The notes under the pieces are model-generated. The model was given only the letters and a program-made list of their open reading frames with translations. It made no database searches and was not told where the DNA came from. A stretch of DNA of 64,000 nucleotides from Siphlonurus alternatus (taxonomy: Eukaryota; Arthropoda; Insecta; Ephemeroptera; Siphlonuridae). A program made the position numbers and the translations under genes. Positions 22,613 through 34,400 of the stretch are shown here, one piece after another. The stretch spans positions 11,304,783 through 11,368,782 of the forward strand of contig OX463784.1 in the NCBI GenBank assembly GCA_949825025.1, given 5' to 3'. The stretch's first letter is position 1. Each line of letters begins with the position of its first letter.

Positions 22613-23601
22613 GTAAGAGGTCATCAGGGTATATCGCGAGTAAGGTTTATCAGGATACTGTGTATAATAAAGTATATCTTCGCGGAGAATTTTTTCTCCG
22701 TATCATTATAAATGTCATTAAAAATCATGTTATTTTTATTTGTTTTTATAATAATTTATGCATTAATTCGGCGTATATACAAACGTATTTGTAATAAACC
22801 ATTAAATAGATTTTATTCTTATATCGTTTCTATAACCATATTACCATATTGTACCATATTAGAGTACAAAATTTAAATTCTGATAATATTAGAATTGAGT
22901 TATAAATATAGGCTGACGCTATCCGTGCAAGATTAGTGAGAAACTTTTAGATATTTTGCTTCTTGAATCGCGCTATAATCAATTACATGACATTATAAAA
23001 ACATAATATATATTGTTTTTTATATTTTAATGGGTTTGATTCATGAAGGGAGTTATCCAGATTTCTCACTAACCATGTTTATATAGTGTCATTGAATTAG
23101 GCTGGCGCTAACCGCGGTTAGTAAAAAACCTAGTTAACTTTCTGGATAACTCTTTCATGAATTGCCCCCATTGTAGTTATTTTTAATTTTATGGAGAATA
23201 TTACTTTGCCAGGAAAAAATTCTCGATGCTGCAGTCTTTTGTTAACTTAACTTTGTTAATAATATAATATATTTAAGACGTTGCTGCTGCACTGCAGTTT
23301 TGAAAGTACAAAACATCAATACACGCCTGACACATTGCGATAAATTTTTGATAGGGGTGGTTAAGCCCACTATCATGAGAATGTTTAATTTTATTACACT
23401 GCGGGTCACCGCTGGAGGAAACTTTTGACGCTCAACATCAATGTAATAATATTTTATGTCGCATTTGGAGGAATATATTTGCATTTTTACGACGAAAAGA
23501 AGAAAATTTAACCGTGCTTCGTATTATAATATGCATTTTTATTGCATAATATCGTTTTATAAATAACTAAAAGTCTTAACTTATTAATTCTATTTTTAGT
23601 G
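22613..23601. other. Intron sequence with a hairpin
   Basis: 23033-23172 forms a hairpin (catgaagggagttatccaga / ctggataactctttcatg). A related gctgacgctaaccg motif recurs at 20263, 22912 and 23100. No exon. Confidence 0.4.
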
Positions 23602-23602
23602 T

Positions 23603-23677
<75 letters not shown>

Positions 23678-23678
23678 T
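23602..23678. repeat. (TTTA)n microsatellite
   Basis: About 19 units. Confidence 0.95.
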
Positions 23679-24505
23679 ATATTTTTTTTTATTCAGGTTA
23701 ACTATTTTTTCTTTACACAAAAGACCTCTCTCAATCGATGATATTGTATCCTATACTTTACTAAATTATATTCCATTTTTAAATAATTTGATATACATAA
23801 CAAAGAAAATAAATATAATAATATTCTCCCCTATTTCAAAAGATATCGTTTCTTGTAATACTTGTTTGTTATCATTTACATAATTGAATAAAAATGTTTT
23901 TATAGCTTTCAAAGTGATATGCACATTTGAATTTATAAATATTTATGTTTTTTGGTACTTGAAAGAAATTCAATAAAGATGAGAATCCTATCTTCAAGTC
24001 CTTGACAATAAACCTTAAATTCCCCCCTTCTAAATCAATATATAATCTAAACGTCATCGACCTTGACAAGCCGCGACAATATATAATGCAAATATTGATG
24101 GTGTAAGCTACAATCGATCAATGTGTTCTCATTTCCACTTGAGACACAGACTGCGTTTACATGAACACGTTGCACTCTTTACAAGAATAACATCATTATA
24201 TATTATATGATAACATATATAGAATAGTGTTTGCATCAATGAAACACCATGACACCATCATGTAAGCATATTAAGGTGGAATCTTTATATACTGTATTTC
24301 AGAATTATGGTGGAAGATTCGGGGGGTGGGGGTTACAATTCGTATCAAATCCCCCTATAACGTGGCATACATTCACACTTCAGGTTGTCAGTTTTCTGCA
24401 TTACCAATTAAAAAAACTCCTCTGCACAAGTATGTTTTAATTTTGGATTTAATTACTTTGATTGTTCGGTATACCGTCGGAACCAGTCAAGAACTATTTA
24501 CTAAG
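23679..24505. other. Intron sequence, no gene seen
   Basis: AT-rich; nothing recognised. Confidence 0.4.
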
Positions 24506-24793
24506 AGGACGGCCTAACTTTTTTGCCGCCAACCGGCTGACATTTCCTTAACCCAGTGACGTCACGACGTTGACTTTTCTAACGCATTTGATTGGCCTAG
24601 AGTCAGCTACAAAGATACCGCGGCGGTCAAAGATGCCGCTTTATTAGCCATCTGTCAAATCTGTCAAGCTGTCAAATCTTTGACGTCTTCAAAGAAACCG
24701 CCCGAGCACGTGGCTCATTTAGCGGACTTCCCCGAAGGTTGGCGAGAAATGTCGAGTATCGAGGTTCTTCAATAAGTTGTTCTAGGCCGTCCT
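24506..24793. mobile_element. Inverted-repeat element, GC-richer
   Basis: Ends aggacggcctaactt and aagttgttctaggccgtcct; interior includes repeated ctgtcaaatc. Only copy seen here. Confidence 0.65.
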
Positions 24794-25607
24794 CCAGTAT
24801 ATAGTCGTTGGGAAACAGTAACTTTGGGTAAGACACTACACTGTACCGGCACTATGAATGAATGCCAATCCACGAAAATGCACACTAAACACATTATCGA
24901 TTGTCAATTTTTTGAAGTGTTGACGCCATATTGACACTAACTGTTGTCTCAATTAGCGCAAGTGTTCAAGTATTTGAAGGGTCTAGTATTTAGTGTTTGA
25001 AATAGCAACTTCAAACACTAACACAGACACTAAATTTTTTAACATTGATCAGCTGATGCAAATGTTTCCAACTTTTGACACTACGAAGTGTTGGCGCTAG
25101 TTTACAGTAAAGTTGTCTCATTTAAAATAAGTATTTATACTAAATTAGTGTTTGAAGTGTATACACTTTTAGTTCGCATTCTTTAAATGAGACGCGGCCT
25201 AAATATTATTGGTAGCCATATTATATTAATATCCAAAAAATCCTGATATAATGGAAAACAAAGATACCATCAGTAATCCATGTCCTCTGATCTGACACAC
25301 ACGCAGTCGAGGATGCTTTCTTTTAATTAACGTGTCTTAACTATGCATGATACTATTATATATGTATAATTTTACCATATATGTTCTATGTTCGTTCCTT
25401 ATATTTGGAATTAGATAAATAAATAATTTAAATTGAGGGCGGATGGTCGCGGTGGCTGCTCGCGATGATGACATGAAATGTAAACAAATGACGTCACTTC
25501 CGTCATTAACCTGGTCGGGTGATTTTGAGCATGTACGTGCGTGTTTGTATATCTGCTGTCACTCTGTCATCAAGAGATGATGGACCAGTCTAGAGGGGCT
25601 TGTATAT
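24794..25607. other. Intron sequence, no gene seen
   Basis: 24870-25200 has repeated gtgttga/caacact-like pieces, perhaps an old foldback. No exon. Confidence 0.35.
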
Positions 25608-25772
25608 TCGTCGTCTCTGAAAATTTCCCTTCAAGCAGCCTTGTTAATCACCTAAGATTTTGAAACTTTAAAAATCTTGGTTAATCACCATATCACCATG
25701 TTCTGTGAGTATGATACTGTGTAACAATAGTGATTACCAAAGCTGCAAAAAGGAACTTTTCAGAGGCGAGGA
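25608..25772. mobile_element. Family B hairpin MITE, longer copy
   Basis: cgtcgtctctgaaaatttcc at the left, ggaacttttcagaggcgagg at the right; extra sequence around a second ggttaatcacc in the centre. Confidence 0.7.
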
Positions 25773-25917
25773 GTGTACATACCAAAGAACAAAATACAAC
25801 ACGTCATAAGATGTTTTATAGTAATGCCCTATGTATAGAAATAACATTGCAAGATAAAGCAAACCTTAAAAAAAATAATAAGAATAATGTTCGACCATTA
25901 TATTATAGCATACCCAT

Positions 25918-26025
25918 AAGATCATCCTTTGGGCAGGATAACTGGTGGATAGGCAAAGATTGTAAAATATATCTTGCGGGCCAAACGCTAAGAGATCCGG
26001 GATTCGAAGCCCGGCGGCGACTTCT
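25918..26025 (+). other. tRNA-like (SINE-like) remnant
   Basis: ccgggattcgaagcccgg looks like a tRNA T-arm/B box with a 5-bp stem. No acceptor stem pairs with the right end, so it is not a working tRNA. Confidence 0.35.
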
Positions 26026-26347
26026 TTTATATTTAATTCATATTGATATTCCTATAATTTAAAAATAAAGATTAATGAAAAAGCACTAAACGTTTCTAAC
26101 TTTTCTAAGTTTAAGTAACGTCTACGAAACTGGATAATTTATAATACAAAAATAACAAGTAAACAAGCTGCAGCCCCCCCCTCCCCCCCCTGAAATGTTC
26201 GATTTAATATGGACAATATAGGCATTTCATCCATTCCAATTATTTTTTAACATTGGCCTTATGGAGGCCCCGATTTTTTTTTCTGCCTACTAGTGCAATT
26301 ATGTTGTTACTCATCGTACTTACACACTCTCTCTTGATATGTTTCAG

Positions 26348-26377
26348 AGTAACGATGGCTGGACAGAGCACGAAAAT
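26348..26377 (+). CDS. DLG1: Candidate 30-bp DLG microexon
   Basis: Flanked by tgtttcag and gtgagttg, it encodes SNDGWTEHEN in phase 0/0. It can be included or skipped without disturbing frame, and lies between two alternative first exons of DLG. It has no domain. The call rests on clean splice sites, phase and position only. Confidence 0.5.
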
Positions 26378-27259
26378 GTGAGTTGAATCATCGCAGCAGC
26401 CTCAATACAAGTCAAGTGGTCTAGCCGACTGCATTCATTGCTTTTCACTTCACCTCGCTCATATTATATGCATGCTAGTTAATTGAATTTGTTACAGTAA
26501 AATACAAACTTCCCCTCCCTCCCAATGTAATTAATAAAAATCCTCAATGTAATTTCACAGTAATTAGTGTACTGCATTTTGTATTAGAATTATGAATGTT
26601 ATAATTATATTTAAGCATGTGTACACCTAGGGATAGCACGATCGTTAATTATTCTTATCTAATTTTTTGAAGCAATAACTGTAAAAAGACATACAATATA
26701 GATTTGCAATTTTGGGAGTCTGTATAAAAAAAAAAATAATAATAATAATAAAAAAAAACGCATTAAAGTTTAGTCATCCGTAAAAAGTTTCAAGCTCTTC
26801 ACCACGCAGTCGTATATAAATTATTAAATTGCGTGTCAAACATAACAAATATAGGAAATATTATACAGAACAGATTTATAGCGTTCATACATTATGAGGT
26901 TTAAATCTATATATAAGAAATATTTTCGCTGATTATATTAAATTTGGCGCTTCACTATGCCTGCATGCAGCTTTCTTATATTTAATGAAAGATTAAACAA
27001 AAAAGAAGACGGTGCATGCAGCGATCTCTAAATTAATTTTTTATCTCAGATTAAGATAATTAGTAATAGAGAGTTTATTGAATGTAAGGTTTTTTATAAC
27101 TTCCGAATCATTAAACAATCGATTGACTTTATGTGGAATTAGAAAACAAAGGCAGGGATGATATCATCTCAGTTGCCAAATCGACTCCGTTCATTATCTT
27201 TCACTTCCGCGTTTATCTTCGCTCCCTTGACTTTATATAGCAACTGCCCTCAAATTAAA
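26378..27259. other. Intron sequence, no gene seen
   Basis: AT-rich; short homopolymers only. Confidence 0.4.
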
Positions 27260-27430
27260 TATCTTTGAAAAAGAAAAGATCCAGTTCCTTCATGACAAGA
27301 CGCAATTAATGTCTTAACCTCGCCATTAATAAAGACGATTCTATTCTATTCTATTCTATTCTATTCTATTCTATTCTATTCTATTCTATTCTATTCTATT
27401 CTATTCTATTCTATTCTATTCTATTCTATT
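27260..27430 (+). mobile_element. Truncated non-LTR retroelement tail with (CTATT)n
   Basis: ctcgccattaataaagacga is followed by 18 units of CTATT (27341-27430). The aataaagacgatt end is shared with the minus-strand copy near 2478. Confidence 0.65.
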
Positions 27431-27633
27431 TATATTAATTGATTTGAGATGAAATTGGACGCCAGATACTTTGATGAAATCGACTGTGACTAATTAATTT
27501 ATGTGATATGCTCATGCCATAATTAATGCATTAATGGCTTTATTTTGCCTCTAAAAAATATTGACTCACGCACAGCATAATTGCATGGCTTCAACATTAT
27601 AATATATAAATATTGTATAATTTATTTGTGTAT

Positions 27634-27672
<39 letters not shown>

Positions 27673-28093
27673 TTCAAATATTCATTCATTTATTTATTGT
27701 ATTAATATATTTCTCTACTTACTTTTAATTTTCAATATTGAATTTTCTTTTCATTATACATTTTTTTAATTTTCTTCTTGCATCATGACGAACTTTTACA
27801 TTCCAGTATAATTATTAATTATATATATTTTAAACGTTCAATGCAATAAATTAATTAAGAATAATTAATACAGTTCTCTCTTAATAATTGATAATAAATT
27901 CTGTAATTAATTTTGTCGTAAATCTCTTGCATAGTAGCTTTGATTCATTCGATAATTTTATTACCATAATAAATAATAAGTTACTTATAGTGACTTTGCG
28001 ACGAGAAAAATTATTATCAAAGTCATCTTCTTGTCTCTGCGCGTCGGATCAACGACCTCTGACATCATAATGTCAACTCCATTAATCAACCTA
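27431..28093. other. Intron sequence with (TTTA)n
   Basis: A (TTTA) tract at about 27629-27675; otherwise AT-rich. Confidence 0.4.
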
Positions 28094-28376
28094 TGACGTC
28101 ATCACCACGCAACTTACTTCATCTTTATACTATTTACAATGCCATCTAGTTTAAAAAATTCAAAACAATTAGTATATATTTTTTTTTGTAGATTATTTTC
28201 GTGACTTCGTGAGTTTTCGGTTACATTCGTGTTGCATGTTTGTGACGTCACGCTACACAACGTCAGCAGTGGGCTGTTATTAGCGGCGGGCGGGCAGCAA
28301 GGGTGGCTGGATAAGTGATAATATCTGCCGTACATTAACGTTATGTGCAAGTACTGATAGTTTATAAATAATCAGT
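28094..28376 (+). promoter_or_regulatory. Probable promoter/5'UTR of the DlgA-type transcript
   Basis: Two perfect CRE palindromes (TGACGTCA at 28094-28101 and 28243-28250) and a GC-rich patch around 28260-28310 stand just before the ATG at 28377, in otherwise AT-rich DNA. CREB/ATF binding is inferred from the motif. The same octamer also occurs inside several MITEs here, so a motif alone is weak evidence. Confidence 0.4.
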
Positions 28377-28463
28377 ATGACTGGACGACGTAAGAAGAAG
28401 GTCCAAGATAGCAACAATAGTCTATTCAAGAAAGTATCTTCACTCTTCGGGAGTCAGGATTTG
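28377..28463 (+). CDS. DLG1: DLG first coding exon, DlgA-type
   Basis: Encodes 29 residues beginning [20 protein letters not shown], then SSLFGSQDL, ending TTG|gtatga in phase 0. The pattern M-T-x-R-K-K-K ... KKVSSLF resembles, from memory, the N-terminus of fly Dlg-A, which lacks L27. ATG has A at -3. It is followed 200 bp later by a phase-matched small exon. Confidence 0.75.
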
Positions 28464-31400
28464 GTATGAAATCTTCATATTTACACCTGTCCTTATTCAG
28501 TATACAGTTATTAAAACATACTTCCACATTTAGTCGTCGAATTGCAAAACTGTGTGTCCTCAATATAGATATATTTTTTTTTTACACAACGTTCATTTTT
28601 ATGTTATACCGTAACGAGTTAATTTTAGAGAGTTAAACAAGCGTTTTATTTTTGTTTCTTATAGAAAAAATCGCGACAACATGAAACTGCAAAAAATACA
28701 AAAAAGTTGCATGTAAGTTTTAAATTATTTGTTTTATGTTGTTTGCCACGCCCACTTTTAAATTAATTAACTAGCTTGATTGTATTGCCTCATTAAGTTA
28801 ATGTTCTCGCTGTAGTTTATACGTGCTACTTTGTGTGTTTCTCGCTTGTATAATTTCTAATGCTCTCTGCTGCACTACTACTAGTAGTTCTATTTATAAA
28901 ACTTTTTAGAATAAACATCATATCGCTGTATATGAAGAACGACGAGGTGTAGTAAATTATCTCTCATATCGAGGATTATTATTATAACCATGACATCGGA
29001 GGAATTAACTTCTGTTTTTGAATTGCAAGGTCGTAGTTTTATTTTCAGTCAGTTTCATTTACAATCTCGATCGTGATTTCGACATCAATTAATTCCGATC
29101 ATAATTTATGACATTATTAACTAGACAGTATTACCTCCCAAATTTCAGAGATCTTGCTATTTCTTTTTTACAGCTTTTACAAGAAGTGCCACGCCCCCTC
29201 AATTATATTGTGGGTGTGTTAGCAAGATTAGAAGGTTTTGTCTAATGTATGTGGTTGCATCACCACCGCATGACTGTAAAGGTGATTTTGACTTCTGGTT
29301 CATTTAGCATTAATTTACTAGATACTTCTTATGTATACTACTAAGTAAATATTTGTTTTGTGTCATCCTAATTAGCTTCCTTATCTTCTGTTCATTAGTT
29401 GTAGTAACTAAAATATAGTTTAATTGTTATTTGTAGTTTTATCTGGTTGGTGAAGTGGTTAGACCACTTCACTTTTTTTTTTTTTATAAAATATAATATA
29501 TAATATGAAGGATTCGTCATAGATGGTTCAGTGTCTAATGGAACCAGTTTATTGTCAGGATTAAACTGGTTATGATACCTTCTATGATGCCTCCTTCCAT
29601 GAAAAATAATAAGCATAACCGCCCAATAAACCCCCACTAAATAAAAATTGAAGTATTTTCAAACTGGTGGTTTGTTTGGTAAAATATTCGTTGGTTCACT
29701 TAAAATCTGTTATCTGTGAAATCCTCAGGAGCAGAGAGTGTGTGTGATGTTCTTCAAGACTCCTTCTGCCTTATTCATTGAAAGAGATTCAACATTTCGT
29801 CCCTCGTCCAGAATAATGAGCTATCTGCCTACCATGATTTCGTTGCAATAATGAGCTATCTGCTTTTTCAGGTGATTACAATTATGAGCTTTATTTTATA
29901 CCATTTTAAAGCTCATAATTGTGCTCACCTGAAACAGCAGACAGCTCATTATTGCAACAAAATCGTGGTAGGCAGATAGCTCGTTTGTTACAGACAAGGA
30001 ACGATTTATACTACAATTTGATTTAAATTAAAAACAATGTAAAGTTTAAAATTAGGTTGGCTATCCTGATTCTCTTGGTATGACATCATCCATATTTTGA
30101 TTACTGTAGTCATTGCATGAGTATTTGAGCCAGCCTTTTTTTAAACTACAAACAAAAAGTTAATAATAAAACCAGCTGTTCCTTGTATCAAAATCCAGTT
30201 GGAACATTAGGACTATGACCATGTGATATCTGCTTGAATCAATTGTCTCATTGTTCTAATGGTCTAGTTGTACACTCCTTGCCTCAGAAAAGTTCCCATT
30301 AAGTTCACCATGTCCCGTAAGAATAACACAGGGCATTGTGATTAGCAAGGGAACTTTTCAGAGGCGAGATATTATGATGCAATGAGCGAGAGGTAACAAT
30401 CACTTGGGAGTTATGTCTGACAAGAGAGCCAGGTACTACTCAGTGTCCTCGCTTCCTCAGGTAAACGGCGGAGGAGTGGGGGGCTCTGCTGGCTCCCTGG
30501 ACGCTCCCTCCTCCCCGGCCATGGTACCCCAGGCCAACGGGGGGGACTTTGAGACTGAGACGATCGAGCTTGAACGCGGGGGTGCGGGACTGGGCTTCAG
30601 TATCGCTGGGGGTACCGATAACCCGCACCTGGCCGGAGGAGACAGCGCCATCTACGTCACCAAGCTGATACCAGGAGGAGCTGCCTGGGCTGATGGAAGG
30701 CTACGAGCAAACGACGCTATCCTCCAGGTAATTATGATCAATTTCTAGCCTGCTAGTGAGCGTCGCCTCAGAATACAAATCACATAACTACAAAAAAAAA
30801 TGGCGGAACTTTTGACCTTTATGATCTATATAGTCAGATAATATTTATTACACGCAATTGCATAGATGAGGTTTAAGGTTAGCCCGGGGCTAACTTTGTT
30901 GATTTTGATTGTTGTAGTTATCTGAGTTGCATTCTGAGACGACGATGGGCTGCCAGGCCTAAACAAGTTGAAATAAGTCTTTGTCTTGAATTCTATCAAA
31001 GAGGGAAACAAACACAATCGAGGATATCACAGACAATGTCGCAAAGTAGCAGGACTCATTATCCCAATGACAATCTTTTAAACAATTATTTTCAGAAAAA
31101 AATATTTAATCTCTCTAATACAGTAGTTTTTCCATCCTATAATTTATCAAGGTAAAATTAATTTTAGAATTTGTATCCTATACCATTAAAATTCTATTAC
31201 CTATAGACAGTTTTTACATAATGTATTGACAAATTAAGAAAATATTTGTTATTATAATTGCAAACCTACATTTGCCTTTGTATTTGTAAAAAGTCGCAAG
31301 TTTTCAGTGAGGAAGAGGAACCAATTTTTTGCCTAACTTCCTTCATTAAAGTCACATAACTTATCTGCTACTTCCTTCTTCCCTCCTTACAATTCACAAT

Positions 31401-34400
31401 AGTCTTTAGTGTTGTTTCGTAATCCAAGTGGAACCACAAGCTTTGTACTGAATTTGAAAATTTTACCTCCTCCCTTTTTAAAAATAACAAAAAGCAATAG
31501 ATGTCCTAAACAAAAATAAAACCTTTAATAAATATTTCTTTGTCAATAAAAAAAGGCGTAATCCTCACCAATAGATTAGCTAGACCTAATCTAAATTTGC
31601 TTGCAGGTGAACGAGGTGAACGTTGAGAATGTGCAGCACGCCACGGCCGTTGAAGCTCTCAAACAGGCGGGCAATGCAGTCAGACTGGTGAGTTATGACG
31701 AGGGGTTGAGGGTGTATTGGGGTGGAGGTTGGGTTATGGAAAAATCAGTATAAACTAGCTAAAAAAAATATAAGTTATTTGACAATAAATCTATCAATGT
31801 ACAACTAAGAGGGGGCTACAAAACAATGAGACTGGATAAATTGTGTAATAAAAAATTGGACTTAATATTATGCTCAAAGTTAGGATAAAATTTGTTGTAA
31901 ATTTTGGTATCTGATTTTATTCATGTAAAGGGGCATTCACAAAGTCTTAAGGCTACATTTTGGGCTCGATAATTTAAGACCAGAAATTTTGGGTCTAAAA
32001 AGCATGCCTAAAATCGGGCTTTAAATTATGGAGCCCTAAATGTGGCCTTAGAGCTTTGTGAATGCCCCTTGTAAAGTTTTGAAGTTAATTTTAGGCTTTA
32101 CAAGTTATTCTCTAGTTTATTTTAATCTTACAAGTTATTCTCTAACTTAACATAAACAATGTGGAGAATTTATTTCTCTGCTGCACTAAACCTTCAGAAG
32201 GAAGCACATGAGGTGCCCTCCCTGCCCCCTTTTTTTCCAGCTGTTTTACACCACAGAAGCACATGCAGTGCCTCCTTTTGTCAGCAGCTTCAAGGCTTCT
32301 CTTGGATAAACACAAGCCAAGGCCGCTAGTCACAACACTTCTTTCAGCTAGCAAACATGCATGCCACTGCTCTCGCTTATTGTTGTTATTGGTGCACTTT
32401 TATCTAACTGCAGCAAACAAACAAAAATGCTTTCTCACAGGCTAATGAAAATGAAAAATGTGTTATCTTTTAATTATTTTAAAAATATTAAATTACGATT
32501 TTGGGTTAGTTTTATAATAAAGTTTAACAGAATTTTGAGTCTATTTTAGTTTTTGAATCCTTCTGCTTTTCTTTAAGAGAAAATGTATTTAAAATTTAAA
32601 GTAATTTTATAATAATACTGCAGAACTAAATAATTTGAAATAAAAAAAAATAATGATAATAATCATATGAGTTTTGTTCTAGCTATCAACTTAACTACTT
32701 GGTACTAAACTGACTTATGACCTACAGGTGGTGCGTCGTCGCGCGACCTCAGTGCGTCCTGGCGTCCTGGAAATTGAGCTGGTGAAGGGCTCGAAGGGTC
32801 TTGGCTTCAGTATCGCAGGAGGTATCGGGAACCAGCACATCCCGGGAGACAACGGCATCTATGTGACCAAGATAATGGACGGAGGAGCCGCACAGGCGGA
32901 CGGCAGACTGAACGTTGGAGATAAGCTGCTAGCCGTTAGGAATACCCCGGTATGTGCTAGTCTAGTGTCAAGGAAAATGTATGGTTGTATCTATATTTAG
33001 GAATGTATGTTGTACTGCTCAAGATTGTAAAAGTTAAGATCCTATAGATCTTTGCTAGTTATTGGGGGAAAATATACTGTTAAAATTTCAAGATCTTGAA
33101 ATACTTGTAACATTCTACACGACAATAGAAGATTTTGTAAATACAGTATCTTGGATTTTTTTTTTTTTTTTAAACTGTTTATTTTACTTTACTTAATTAC
33201 CAAATATTTAGACAAGACTGAGGATTTTTTTTTTAAAGAAGAAATTAATGAATATTATATTCCTAGTAGTGTTCAATGCTGTTTCATGACAATCATTACT
33301 TTTCACATACATTTTTAAAGCTAGATAAGAAACCATACATTTTTAACATTTTACTGTAAACAAAAGAGCTCACATCATCCATGCAAATTTTTGTATTGGT
33401 TGTTTCTAACAAAACTGGACATGTTTATACCATGTCCTTGTGTTTGTTCTTGATCCATCCTGCGATGACCAATCCACCACTCTCAGGTCGCAAGTTATGA
33501 GGTAATTATCACGTAGGATCGCTAACACTACAAAATTATCAAACCTCTAACAAAAATATCACACACAATTAGCAAAGAAATGAAAAGGTTGTACTTTCAA
33601 TATTTTTTACTTTGAAATTAATGTCATTAATAACAATTTTACCTAAGGTAAATTGTCGCCTCAGAATGCAAATCATGTAACTACAAAAAAAATTGATGGA
33701 ACTTTGACCCTTATGTTCTAGTGAGATCTAGTACATCACATTTTTTTGTAGTTATGTGATTTGCATTCTGAGGCGACGAAATGTAAACTCTTTCCAAGCT
33801 TGTAAGAATCTGATGAAATTTCTTCTGATATGTAGTTTAATTGGTTTTATTATACTAACTACATACACTAATAATTATTTATGATGCAACTTCAGTGAAT
33901 TATATATAATTATAGTAAAAATGTAGCCAATTCTTGTATGTTCCTATAATTAACAATTCAATTTAAGTTCCAAATAAGACAATTTACCAACTAAGGGCAT
34001 GCAGAAATAACCAGTTTTTTATTGCATCATACTGGTTTTCTCTTTTATTTTTTGCTGGAATTTAGTCTCGATATACAAAATATGTACTAACTTAGTCCAC
34101 CTTTGTTTTCAGTAATTTGTTTTTATCCATTGTAAAAATTGTCATAGAAAGTCCAGTAGCCAACTTACTCATTGTTAAAAACTGGCTTTTGAAATTTCTA
34201 TAATGACATCTTCCTTGCAAAATGTTTTGATACTGTGACCTAATATCATGCTATCACAATCACTTACTGTTATATGAGATGTACCAAACTTGCCCATTAC
34301 TTTTTCTCTAATTTTTTAGCCATTTTAGGACATTGTATCATTATCCATGGAAAGATAATGCTATGAGATTCAGCAGCCAGTTGAATAGAATCAGCTCATT

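Noticed and set aside
23599..23883. 94-codon frame with repeating FIYL
   Set aside because: Translation of the (TTTA)n microsatellite.
25730..26062. 110-codon plus frame
   Set aside because: It starts inside a family B hairpin and runs across a tRNA-like remnant; not one gene.
27341..27430. CRISPR-like or satellite array
   Set aside because: Simple pentanucleotide tail with no spacers, following a retroelement end.
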